Source of the DNA: Nitrosomonas communis
GTDB lineage: Bacteria; Pseudomonadota; Gammaproteobacteria; Burkholderiales; Nitrosomonadaceae
NCBI RefSeq assembly: GCF_900114745.1
Contig: NZ_FOUB01000006.1
Location: forward strand, 1 to 64,000
Direction: 5' to 3'
DNA length: 64,000 nucleotides
Under the pieces are notes generated by a model. That model had not been told where the DNA came from. It was given only the letters and a program-made list of their open reading frames with translations, and searched no databases. A program made the translations under genes and the position numbers. The stretch's first letter is position 1. The number at the start of each line of letters is the position of its first letter. Of the stretch, positions 28,721-37,301 are shown in pieces.

Positions 28721-30478
28721 ATGCTTAATGTTGATGTCTTACTGAAAGATTATTTTCAGAATGTGGATGAGAACATTGATAAGCCTCTGATAAAGGTTGC
28801 TTCTTCTGTATTGAAAAAACTGTTCCATCAGGATGAAATTAACTCTTTTATTGAAACTCACCAATATCTGGAAGGATTAGAATTCAATGATGCCGTTCTT
28901 GAACATTTTAATTTTACATTTCAGGTATCTAGCAAAGACCGGGCTTATATACCTGACCAGCGTCGTGTATTGATTGTTGCCAATCATCCACTTGGCTCTC
29001 TGGATGGATTGGCGCTTCTTAAATTGATATCAGAGATCAGAACCGACGTTAAAATTGTTGCGACTACATTGCTGAGCTGTATCGATCCCCTGCAAGGCTT
29101 ATTTCTCTCGGTTGATAATTTATCAAAAACAGCGAAGCACCGCGATAGTATGCTTCAAATTGTTGAAGCACTGGAAGCAGAACAAGCTGTCATCATGTTT
29201 CCAACGGGAGAAGTCTCACGTATTTCTCCTCTTGGGATTCGTGATGGCAAGTGGAAAACCGGTTTTTTATCTCTAGCTAAAAAAACAAATACACCGATTG
29301 TTCCTGTCTATATTGGCGGTAAAAATTCCATGCTTTTTTATGGCCTTTCCAGTATTTATAAACCGTTGGGCACCATGATGCTGGTCAATGAAATGTTTAA
29401 TCAAAAAGGCTGTGAAATTTCATTCAGGATTGGCAAGCCTATACCCTGGGAATCCATAGCGGCAATGGATATGCCTAAAAAAAGCATTGCGAAATTAATG
29501 CGCAAACAGGTTTACTTATTAGGTAAGAAGAAAAAAAAGGAATTATTTAAGCCAATTGAGAATATTATCCATCCGGTTAAAACCAAGCTCATCCGTAAAG
29601 AACTAAAAGCTTCGCAATTAATCGGTAAAACACAGGATGGCAAGCATATTTATCTATTCGATTACATTTCCAATTCCAGTGTAATGCGTGAAATTGGGCG
29701 TCTGCGAGAATTATCCTTCCGCCAGGTGCAGGAAGGTACGGGGAATTCTTTAGATATCGATAATTATGATCGCTATTACCGTCACCTTATTTTATGGGAC
29801 GAGGATGAGCTGGAGATTATTGGTTCCTACCGTATAGGGGAGGCGGCCAAGATTCTCAGAAAATATGGGGAAACAGGTCTGTATACTAACAGCCTGTTTA
29901 AATTTAATCAGTCATTCATTCCCTATCTTGAAAATGCTATAGAACTGGGACGTAGTTTTATCCAGCCAAGATATCAGGGGAAACGTAGCCTGGATTATCT
30001 CTGGTATGGGATTGGCGCTTATCTTTATCTGCATCCAGAAATACAATATATGTTTGGGCCTGTTTCATTGAGCACATCATTGCCTGAACCCGCACAAAAA
30101 GTCATTGCAAGTTTTTATACAGAACTTTTTGGCAATGACCAAATGCTTTCCATTCCCAGACTTCCATTTAATTTTACACAGATTACGGACTTTATACCCT
30201 TTAAGAAGGTATCAAATGAAATTGAATACAAGTATGCATTTGCCATTCTTAAAGAACGGCTGGATGATTTAGGTGTAAAAATACCCATACTATATAAGCA
30301 GTATGTAGAGTTATGTCATCCAGGAGGCTGCGAATTTCTAGGTTTTAATATTGATCCTGATTTTTCTAATTGTGTGGATGCTTTGATTCTTGTTCATATC
30401 GAAAGCATTAAGGGAAAAAAACACCAACGCTATATTGAAAGTCATGCAAGAGTTATTGAGAATCTTAGCTTTGCATAG
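28721..30478 (+). CDS. olsF: Bifunctional acyltransferase, OlsF-like (ornithine-lipid synthesis)
   Basis: A 585-residue fusion. The N-terminal half (about 60-270) is a PlsC-type O-acyltransferase with NHPLGSLDG (His89, Asp95; the H-x5-D spacing of the hemolysin-type subfamily), FPTGEVSR and PIVPVYIGG. The C-terminal half (about 310-540) is an OlsB-type GNAT with REIGRLRELSFRQVQEG, LEIIGSYRIG, ELGRSFIQPRYQGKRSLDYLW and MFGPVSLS. OlsF proteins build ornithine lipid in one polypeptide, N-acylating ornithine and then O-acylating the product. ATG 28721 with GGGGAGAAGG upstream is preferred to GTG 28706. It may replace the frameshifted stand-alone olsB at 20281-21122. Confidence 0.85.
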   Translation: MLNVDVLLKDYFQNVDENIDKPLIKVASSVLKKLFHQDEINSFIETHQYLEGLEFNDAVLEHFNFTFQVSSKDRAYIPDQRRVLIVANHPLGSLDGLALLKLISEIRTDVKIVATTLLSCIDPLQGLFLSVDNLSKTAKHRDSMLQIVEALEAEQAVIMFPTGEVSRISPLGIRDGKWKTGFLSLAKKTNTPIVPVYIGGKNSMLFYGLSSIYKPLGTMMLVNEMFNQKGCEISFRIGKPIPWESIAAMDMPKKSIAKLMRKQVYLLGKKKKKELFKPIENIIHPVKTKLIRKELKASQLIGKTQDGKHIYLFDYISNSSVMREIGRLRELSFRQVQEGTGNSLDIDNYDRYYRHLILWDEDELEIIGSYRIGEAAKILRKYGETGLYTNSLFKFNQSFIPYLENAIELGRSFIQPRYQGKRSLDYLWYGIGAYLYLHPEIQYMFGPVSLSTSLPEPAQKVIASFYTELFGNDQMLSIPRLPFNFTQITDFIPFKKVSNEIEYKYAFAILKERLDDLGVKIPILYKQYVELCHPGGCEFLGFNIDPDFSNCVDALILVHIESIKGKKHQRYIESHARVIENLSFA

Positions 30479-30495
30479 TAAGGGGGTATGAATAA

Positions 30496-30555
30496 ATTCT
30501 ATTTCTAAATCAAACCTGACCTTGCCGGATTCATCTTGCCGTATTATTTATACTC
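30496..30555 (+). repeat. Left half of the miniature repeat, truncated
   Basis: ttctatttctaaatcaaacc followed by tgaccttgccggattcatcttgccgtattatttatact matches the first half of the reference repeat. The homology stops where IS630-type transposase sequence begins. Confidence 0.65.
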
Positions 30556-30800
30556 GCCGCACTTGAAATTTCGGCACTCAAGCGCAATCGAGAATCTGGG
30601 AATTATCGGTCAACAAGGAACGTAGCACTTCCTTATAGCACTTGGAAGCTGCAAAGAAATCATCGCAAGCTCACTTGAACAAGGCAAAGATTTGATAATA
30701 CTTGTCATACAGAATTTCTTTTTTTGAAGAATCGCCAATAGCGCTCAATTAGATTCAGATTGGATGCATTGAATCGCCTCGGGTTTACAGAAAACTCTAT
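30556..30800 (-). pseudogene. IS630-family transposase, C-terminal remnant
   Basis: On the minus strand NLNLIERYWRFFKKRNSV leads into LYDKYYQIFALFK-stop-ACDDFF and EVLRSLLTDNSQIL. This is the end of an IS630-type DDE transposase, where NLNPIE carries the catalytic Glu. At least two in-frame stops interrupt it, and nothing upstream of the catalytic Glu region survives. Confidence 0.7.
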
Positions 30801-30819
30801 TTCTTGAGAGGATAGAGTA

Positions 30820-31164
30820 ATGAAAAAACAAGTAAGATATTCACCGAAGGTTCGTGAACGGGCTGTCCGATTGCCGTATGCACACCAAGGGGAGTATGAG
30901 TCGCAATGGGCGGCACTGGAATCGATAGCGTCCAAGATAGGTTGTACTGCTGAGACGTTGCGCAAATGGGTTCGACAATCAGAGACTGATCAGGGCATCC
31001 GAGCAGGCATGTCAACCTCGGATCTTGAGCGACTCAAACAACTGGAACGTGAGAATCGTGAACTGAAGCAGGCAAATGAGATATTGCGCAAGGCATCAGT
31101 CTATTTTGCGAAAGGACGCTCGACCGCCGACCGAAGTGGTGGCTATATTTGTCGATCAACATAA
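30820..31164 (+). CDS. IS3-family OrfA-like protein (of a deleted element)
   Basis: A 114-residue frame with the IS3 OrfA order: a helix-turn-helix (RYSPKVRERAVRL ... CTAETLRKWVRQ) and a leucine-zipper segment (RLKQLERENRELKQANEIL). The usual OrfA end KASVYFA is followed by residues that belong to the overlap with OrfB. The partner OrfB is mostly missing, so the element cannot transpose alone. A weak ribosome-binding site (gaggata) precedes the ATG. Confidence 0.75.
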   Translation: MKKQVRYSPKVRERAVRLPYAHQGEYESQWAALESIASKIGCTAETLRKWVRQSETDQGIRAGMSTSDLERLKQLERENRELKQANEILRKASVYFAKGRSTADRSGGYICRST

Positions 31165-31340
31165 GGAGCATAGTACGAGGCAAGGCAGAAGTCATCCGGC
31201 ATCGCGGCCCCTGGCGCAATATTGATGAAGTGGAATCTGCCATTTTGGAATGGGTCGACTTGTTCAACCATCGCCGATTGCTGGAGCCGATCGGAAATAT
31301 TCCACCGGCAGAATTTGAAATGGCATATTATCGCTATTAA
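31120..31340 (+). pseudogene. IS3-family OrfB, internally deleted
   Basis: The first codons (VAIFVDQHKEHS) join, after a large deletion that removes the DDE core, to the C-terminal end KAEVIRHRGPWRNIDEVE...WVDLFNHRRLLEPIGNIPPAEFE. The latter is the well-known end of IS3 OrfB. Both pieces are in different frames. Confidence 0.75.
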
Positions 31341-31822
31341 AGGAGTCAGCTAATGCAGCCATGACTCAAACTAAAAATTCTCCGGAAAAACCGGGGCGAT
31401 TCAGGCTTGTTTAATGGGATTGTAATGGAAAAACACAGCAGCACCAGCAAATGAATCAACCGATAAGTCAATGACACACCAAGATGTAAGAGCGGCCTTT
31501 GAGGATGTATCGTTATTCATACATAAAACTTTTGTGTTTGTTAACGGAAGCATTCAACTTTCTAAGAAAGCAGAGATGAACTAGATGAAAAATCGTTTCT
31601 AGTCAGTCCTACCTCGTTATTCTAATTCGCAATAGAAAAATAAATTATAAAATTACGTAATATCTTGTAAAGAAATAATTTTATTTAAAAAATTATTTAC
31701 TTTTTTATTAGGAATTGGAATTAGTACCAAAAATCGTTTAGCTTCATATTACTGCAATAATCCATCAGTATTATAAAAGCCATCTAGGAATTGGCAGAGA
31801 ATTATGGAATCGATTTCTAGCC
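31341..31822. other. Intergenic, AT-rich, no gene recognised
   Basis: Almost 500 bp after the IS3 remnant. A small hairpin-capable motif (ccggaaaaaccgg) at about 31384-31396 may belong to the right flank of the dead element. The rest is AT-rich without a credible frame. Confidence 0.35.
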
Positions 31823-31939
31823 ATAGGTAGCTACCTATCCTCTCGAGATGATTTCCTCCCATCAGGTAGCTACCTATTTTAAACCGTCAAGAGAGACGCA
31901 GCCGGTGAAGTGCATACATACTTGCATAACCCTTGACGG
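31823..31939. promoter_or_regulatory. Operator-like palindrome pair and flanking inverted repeat
   Basis: Two copies of the perfect 12-bp palindrome AGGTAGCTACCT lie at 31825-31836 and 31864-31875, with centres 39 bp apart (nearly four helical turns); the first extends to a 16-bp palindrome. Next comes CCGTCAAG (31884-31891) with its inverted partner CTTGACGG (31932-31939), which encloses tgcatacatacttgcat. TTGACG in the second arm could serve as a -35 element. The layout is that of a repressor-controlled promoter feeding the gene at 32040. Confidence 0.6.
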
Positions 31940-32039
31940 GTATTTTTAAAATACGCTTATGAATCAGGTTGTGAAAAGCATTTAACCCCGTACCTATTCC
32001 GATCAATAAGCGATAACTTGTTATAGAAAGGGTTATTAA

Positions 32040-32438
32040 ATGATTAAAAGTACAGATTCAGTTACTCAAGTATCAATTAAGAACAGGCCAATTGATTATT
32101 TTACTTTGATGCATTCTTTGGGGCCAATTTTGCATATGTTGAATACTCAATCTTCGACAGTTTGCGCAAACCGTGAGCCAAATTCCCAGTCTTTCCTATA
32201 TTTGAAACTAGCTAATTATTCAATGCTCGAAGCGATGGCAAGACGTATGGGCATTAGTCTAAACGAGATGACAAATGAAGTGGTGACTATAGGTATTGCA
32301 TACCTTCTCAGTCATTTGGAAAAAGACTCTAAGAAGGAAATTAATGAATTGGCTGAGAAGGTTGTTCAGGAGGTTGAATTAGAAAATCTTTTATGGGAAG
32401 AAAAAACACCTAACGAACTGAATGACACAGTAGCTTAA
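32040..32438 (+). CDS. Probable ribbon-helix-helix DNA-binding protein
   Basis: A 132-residue protein. The N-terminal 45 residues look disordered. Residues about 50-85 read FLYLKLANYSMLEAMARRMGIS followed by NEMTNEVVTIGIAYLLSHL, a beta strand plus two helices of the ribbon-helix-helix type. The C-terminus is an acidic coil (EINELAEKVVQEVELENLLWEE). The start follows AAGGG at 32029-32033. Tandem palindromes lie 165-215 bp upstream, so the protein may bind them and control itself. I do not recognise a named family, and other helical regulators are possible. Confidence 0.55.
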   Translation: MIKSTDSVTQVSIKNRPIDYFTLMHSLGPILHMLNTQSSTVCANREPNSQSFLYLKLANYSMLEAMARRMGISLNEMTNEVVTIGIAYLLSHLEKDSKKEINELAEKVVQEVELENLLWEEKTPNELNDTVA

Positions 32439-32558
32439 ATGTGTTTTGGTAAACTATATGAAAAGTTAAAGTGATTTTTAGAGACAAATAATACGGAAAC
32501 TATCGATATTAAAAGCTTTCAGCTTAAAATTGACCGAGTCTCCAGAATCTTAAAACAT

Positions 32559-33108
32559 GTGAGTTCGACATAAGGATTATGCCACCACATCTGGAAGACT
32601 TGAGTGAGTCTGATATTAAAGAGGATTTCTTTTCACGAAACGTGTAAGCCACCAATTCAGCGATCAGATTAACAAAGAAGTTAAATGGGCTGCGATGGGG
32701 GGAATGCTCGCTTTAACAGCACAAAGCTACCACAAGCCACCTTGTAGCAGCTCAACAAAACAGTTTTAGTTCCCTAATCCTGGGAAATAGAACAGTTGAT
32801 ACCTCAACACGGGGTCCAGATAATAGTGCTTAAATGTTCGGTAATTCGACAGATGAAACCCCATCATGATGGTCATGACTTCGCTTAGACACAGCTCCCC
32901 TCGCCGCCGACACCGTTTCAGCGATAACTGCGATAAGCATTGATTTCATCACGGCTCAAACCCTTTACAAAAATCGTCACTCGCACAAAAAATCGCTATC
33001 ATAGTATCCATCGGAATCTGATCCCTCCAATGATGAAACTCTTTTTGAAAATCCTTTCATCATAAGGAATTCAGGTTCTTTTTGCTGCTTTTCTTATCCC
33101 GAACTCAC
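32559..33108. mobile_element. IS982-type element, internally deleted (550 bp)
   Basis: Both ends carry a gtgagttcg-type terminal repeat (gtgagttcgacataag at 32559; the imperfect complement ends at 33108). The first 160 bp and the last 330 bp match the ends of the longer IS982-like copy at 35178-36315, in the same orientation. The transposase core is missing. A short frame before it (32475-32558, ending VSRILKH) may be a host gene fragment cut by the insertion. Confidence 0.7.
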
Positions 33109-33113
33109 GTTAT

Positions 33114-33612
33114 TTAGTTACCTGCAAAGTTTTATCCGTCAAATCATACGTTCAGGATCATGCCTGAAACCACTAGAATCACTATTTGCGCAACCAATTT
33201 CAGATAACAGCATGCCAGTGTCGTTATCTTTACTCTTGCTTTTGTATTCATTATTTCCTTACATAAAAAAATTATCAAAATCATATCTTCAGGATTAATC
33301 CTGAAACATTAAGATAGCTACTTCATGTGACAATTTAATGACGCATATAAAAATCATTAAAGAATGCTTCGTCACTAGATGAATTACTACAGGGAAAATT
33401 GCTGGAATGCGCCGATGAATAAGCGATTTATATTTATATTTATGCAAAATTATACTGGCGGACACCGGCAGAGGGAGTCATACAATTGACTGAGCAATAA
33501 CACAGTTGCGATTCAAGTTGGAATATCAAGCACTTCTATGGCTAGATCAAGCACCTATTGAATCTAAGAAAATTAAAAAAGACCAGGACATTTGGGCAAA
33601 ATGTTTTTATCT
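33114..33612 (+). repeat. Left arm of a 500-bp inverted repeat around phoH
   Basis: This arm is clearly homologous to the reverse complement of 36324-36820; by eye most positions agree over the whole length, with scattered differences. It contains TTCAGG-N6-CCTGAA sites at 33151-33168 and 33288-33305 (the latter a perfect 18-bp palindrome) and a 14-codon frame at 33338-33382 that is conserved in start and stop in the other arm. No known element family was recognised. Confidence 0.75.
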
Positions 33613-33647
33613 GGTTTTTCTGATAAGAATAGGTGTATATTTTCTTA

Positions 33648-33748
33648 TTCCATTTCCAAATCAAAAATGACACGAAGGCGAGCCGCAGACAGTAGAAATA
33701 ATACGGCAAGGAGGACCCGATAAAGTCAGTTTGGATTTAGAAATGGAA
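33648..33748 (-). repeat. Miniature inverted-repeat element upstream of phoH
   Basis: A full 101-bp copy in reverse orientation with TTA at 33645-33647 and 33749-33751. It ends 38 bp before the phoH start codon, so the gene's promoter must lie within it, between it and the gene, or upstream of it. Confidence 0.9.
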
Positions 33749-33786
33749 TTAACCCCCTTCTAGCGATAATCAACCACATCAAAACT

Positions 33787-35115
33787 ATGGCGAAACGCGT
33801 TAAAAAAATTTATGTATTGGATACTTCTGTTTTACTCTTCGACCACAACTCCATTAAAAATTTTGAAGAAAATGATGTAGCCATTCCCATTACCTGTTTG
33901 GAGGAGCTGGATCGTTTTAAAGTAGGAAATGAAACAAAAAACTTTGAAGCAAGAGAAGCCATTCGATTCATAGATAAACTTTCAGGAAATTATGGTCTTA
34001 ACAACTGGATTGCGCTGGGAACAAAAAAAGGAAAGCTGAAAATTGTAATGTCCAATCTGGTTAACGGAATGGATGCAGAAGAGATCTATGGAAAAGGAAA
34101 GAATGATCATAAGATTATTAATGCTGCGCTGACGCTAGCTCATTCCGAAAAGTCTGCCAAGGTTATTTTAGTCACCAAGGATATTAATTTACGCCTGAAG
34201 GCCAAGGCCATAGGGCTGCCTTCAGAAGACTATGAAACTGGCAAAGTAAAAAACGTCAAAAATATTTCGACTAGCTTTCCAGTGATTGAAGATATCTCTT
34301 CCAATATGATTAATGAACTTTTTAGAAAAGGTAGCATTAATGAAGGAGATCTCCTCGGTAACCATAAAACTGCCAATGGTTATTACATCATTAAAAATGG
34401 TAGTGACTCAGTTCTGATACGATACAATGAAGCTTTGGATACGATAGAACGGGTCGAAAAAACTTATGTTTATAATATCAAACCTAGAAATGCCGAGCAG
34501 ACTTTCGCTGTAAATGCATTATTGAATGACCATATCAAGCTCGTTGCTCTTCAAGGTGTGGCCGGGACCGGAAAAACGCTATTGGCGCTAGCATCTGCAC
34601 TCGAGCAAAAAAATAAATATAACCAGATCATTCTCGCTCGACCTATTATTCCATTAAGTAATCGCGAGATCGGATTCTTGCCTGGTAGCGCTGAGGATAA
34701 AATTTCTCCCTATATGCAGCCATTGTGGGATAACCTGAAATACATCAAAAGCCAATTCCGCACTACTGAAAAGAAATCCAGGATTTTGGATGACATGGAA
34801 GAAAGCGGTAAGCTTTCAATCACTGCGCTGGCCTTTATCCGTGGACGGAGCTTGTCCAATGTCATGTTCATCATTGATGAGGCGCAGAACCTGACACCTC
34901 ATGAAGTTAAAACGATTATCACACGTGCCGGTGAGGGAACAAAAGTAGTGTTCACGGGTGATATAAACCAAATCGATACACCCTACATGGATGAACAATC
35001 AAATGGCCTTACTTACCTGATCGATCGTTTGAAAGGACACCCTTTGTTCGCGCATATCCGGCTTGAAAAAGGGGAGCGCTCAGCGCTGGCAAATCTCGCG
35101 AACGAGCTGCTGTAA
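33787..35115 (+). CDS. PIN-PhoH fusion protein (PhoH2-type RNase/RNA helicase)
   Basis: A 442-residue protein. The N-terminal PIN nuclease domain (about 5-140) has acidic residues in YVLDTSVLLFD, CLEELDRFK and LVTKDINLRLKA. A linker leads to a PhoH ATPase (about 220-440) with Walker A GVAGTGKT (257-264), Walker B MFIIDEAQN and the sensor-type segment VVFTGDINQID. PhoH2 proteins couple RNA unwinding to cleavage. No PhoAT-like antitoxin gene was recognised upstream. No clear ribosome-binding site precedes the ATG. The gene is enclosed by the 33114/36324 inverted repeats and by IS982 copies, so it may have been carried in or rearranged as a unit. Confidence 0.9.
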   Translation: MAKRVKKIYVLDTSVLLFDHNSIKNFEENDVAIPITCLEELDRFKVGNETKNFEAREAIRFIDKLSGNYGLNNWIALGTKKGKLKIVMSNLVNGMDAEEIYGKGKNDHKIINAALTLAHSEKSAKVILVTKDINLRLKAKAIGLPSEDYETGKVKNVKNISTSFPVIEDISSNMINELFRKGSINEGDLLGNHKTANGYYIIKNGSDSVLIRYNEALDTIERVEKTYVYNIKPRNAEQTFAVNALLNDHIKLVALQGVAGTGKTLLALASALEQKNKYNQIILARPIIPLSNREIGFLPGSAEDKISPYMQPLWDNLKYIKSQFRTTEKKSRILDDMEESGKLSITALAFIRGRSLSNVMFIIDEAQNLTPHEVKTIITRAGEGTKVVFTGDINQIDTPYMDEQSNGLTYLIDRLKGHPLFAHIRLEKGERSALANLANELL

Positions 35116-35177
35116 TTCTCATGCGGTATGTTAGTTAGGAAAAGTGCTTTTAACCTAAAAATCACTGTTAAGTTAAC

Positions 35178-36315
35178 GTGAGTTCGACATGAGGATTATA
35201 CCGATACGAATGGAAGAGCTTGAGGGAGTCTGATATTAAGCGAGGGTTTCTTCTCGCGGAACGTATAAGCCACCAATCCAGCGATCAGATTAACAAAGAA
35301 GTTAAATGGGCGGCGATGGCGGGAATGCTCGATTTGCGAGATGTTTTTCAATTGGTCGTTGACAGAGCTTGTCAAAAAGCGGCAACAGCCTGTTTTTCAT
35401 GTTCTTGCGCACCTTGGTAACGAGCTGCACGCATTGCTCCCAAAGTTGCTTAAAGAGTAACTGCGAGAGGGAACCCCGGTCAGCAAAGAGTTTCCCAAAT
35501 AAGGAGCGTGCCCCAGTTCAGGTACCGTATCACGGTCATCAATATTGCCCGCCGTTTTATTTACTCCCAGCAATTCCCCGTGGTCATTGATGACTAGGTG
35601 CAGCTTGAACCCATAAAACCAACCCATGCTGGTTTTTCCCCGAGTAGCAAACTCTGCCTTACTTTATGCGACCCAATGCGGCGATTGTGGCATACACTGA
35701 TCCAGGTCAAATCCATGAAGCCGGAGGATCCAACTGCAGCGTCCAAAGCGGCTGCTCAGAAAGCAATATAAGAGCACCAGGTTACCTTGTAGCAACTCAA
35801 CAAAGCGGTTGCTATAGCGTAACCAGTTAAGAATGATTCAGAATATATAGGTTTTGAAAAGAGCATCTCAACGGTTTGGTTTTGTTGTTTACGCAGTGCT
35901 TTGGTGTATGCCCTTTTATGCTAGATGAGACAATGAGAATACTCTTTGAATCATTTCTAGCTGGTTTTGCTATATAACCTCCTCACCCTTGAAAATAAGA
36001 CCGCTGATACCTCAACACGTGATCCAGATAATAGTGCTTAAATGTTCGGTAATTCGACAGATGAAACCCCACCATGATGGTCATGACTTCGCTTAGACAC
36101 AGCTCCCCTCGCCGCCGACACCGTTTCAGCGATAACTCCGACAAGCGCTGCTGTGCTACCACGGCTCAAACCCTTTACAAAAATCGTCACTCGCACAAAA
36201 AATAGCTATCGTATCTATTGGAACCTGGCTCCTCTAATGATGAAATTCTTTTTGAAAATCGCTTAGTCATAAGGAATTCAGATTCCTTTTACTTCTTTTC
36301 TTATGTCGAACTCAC
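35178..36315 (-). mobile_element. IS982-family element with broken transposase
   Basis: Terminal repeats GTGAGTTCGACAT (from 35178) and its exact complement (to 36315) bound 1138 bp. On the minus strand the transposase remnants read VCHNRRIGSHKV and, after a frameshift, ATRGKTSMGWFYGFKLHLVI followed by HGELLGVNKTAGNIDDRDTVPEL. These are characteristic of IS982 transposases. Further frame breaks follow, so it is inactive. The ends match the 550-bp deleted copy at 32559-33108. Flanking target duplications were not identified. Confidence 0.75.
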
Positions 36316-36323
36316 ATTAGATA

Positions 36324-36820
36324 AAAATATTTTTCCCAAATGTCCCAGTCATTTCTAATTTTCTTAGATTCAATGAGTGCCTGATCTAGTGAAGGCAACA
36401 CCTAACATTCCAACTTGAATGTGAATGGCTGCTGTACTATTGCTCAGTCTATCGTATGACTTTATCTAGCGGTATCCACCAGTATGATTTTCACATAAAT
36501 GTAAATCTAAATCGCTTATTCATCAGCGCATTCAGGCAGTTTTCCCTATAGCATTCATCTAGTGACGATGTATTGGTTAATGATTTTTATATGCGTCATT
36601 AAATAGTCACATGAAGTAGCTATCTTAATGTTTCCGGCTGAATCTTGAGCGTGTGATTCTGATAAACCTTTTATATAAGGAAATAATGACTATAAAAGCA
36701 AGAGTAAAGATAACGACGATGGTCTACTGTTATCTGAAATTGGTTGTGCAAATAGTGATTCTAGTGGTTTCAGGTTTGGTCCTGAAGGTATGATTTTGGT
36801 CAAACATTGCAGGTAACTAA
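36324..36820 (-). repeat. Right arm of the 500-bp inverted repeat
   Basis: The reverse complement of this stretch matches 33114-33612 from the tagttacctgca end to the aaat-tttttat end. The palindrome TTCAGG-N6-CCTGAA is kept at 36769-36786, whereas the second site (about 36630-36647) is degraded. The 14-codon micro-frame is kept at 36555-36599 on the minus strand. The arm starts nine bases after the IS982 element. Confidence 0.75.
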
Positions 36821-37301
36821 ATAGCAAATATAAAAGCAAGAAATGAAAAACCTTTTCTCACCGACTGAGATATAGAGAAGGTAGGGTTAATCTATTTGGA
36901 CCTATTAATAGTTTTGATTTAACTCATATTCACTATTTCCAAATATATCGGGTCAAAATATGACCTGGCAGTTTGCGGAGAGGGCAGATAAAACTGAGCA
37001 GATTAGTTGCTACAGATCCAGAATTTGTTTTTTTATAAGTATTAATACGTATTTTTTTTTTTGAATGTTTATATTATGAATCTTAATTTCAGTATTTGAC
37101 TCTTATTTCATCTAATCTTCTTCAGTTAATATTTGAAGATGGGTCGAATCTGACAGGGTATAGCGTGATTTCAAATCAAGGCCTCGCTGTGAATAAAAAG
37201 AAGACGATGAGGTAATTCATACTTCTTTTTAAAGCTTTTAGTTTAAGAAACGCGTTGATTTAAAGAAAGGGTCGCTTTTCATAGATGAGAGGAGAACGAT
37301 T
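36821..37301. other. Intergenic, very AT-rich, no gene recognised
   Basis: This 480-bp stretch precedes the second hsp20. It includes long A and T runs (about 37020-37060) and a good ribosome-binding site (AGGAGA) at 37289-37295. No frame or repeat was recognised. Confidence 0.35.

Noticed and set aside
35220-35590. Plus-strand frames within the IS982 copy
   Set aside because: The transposase reads on the minus strand with recognisable motifs; the plus frames are shadows.
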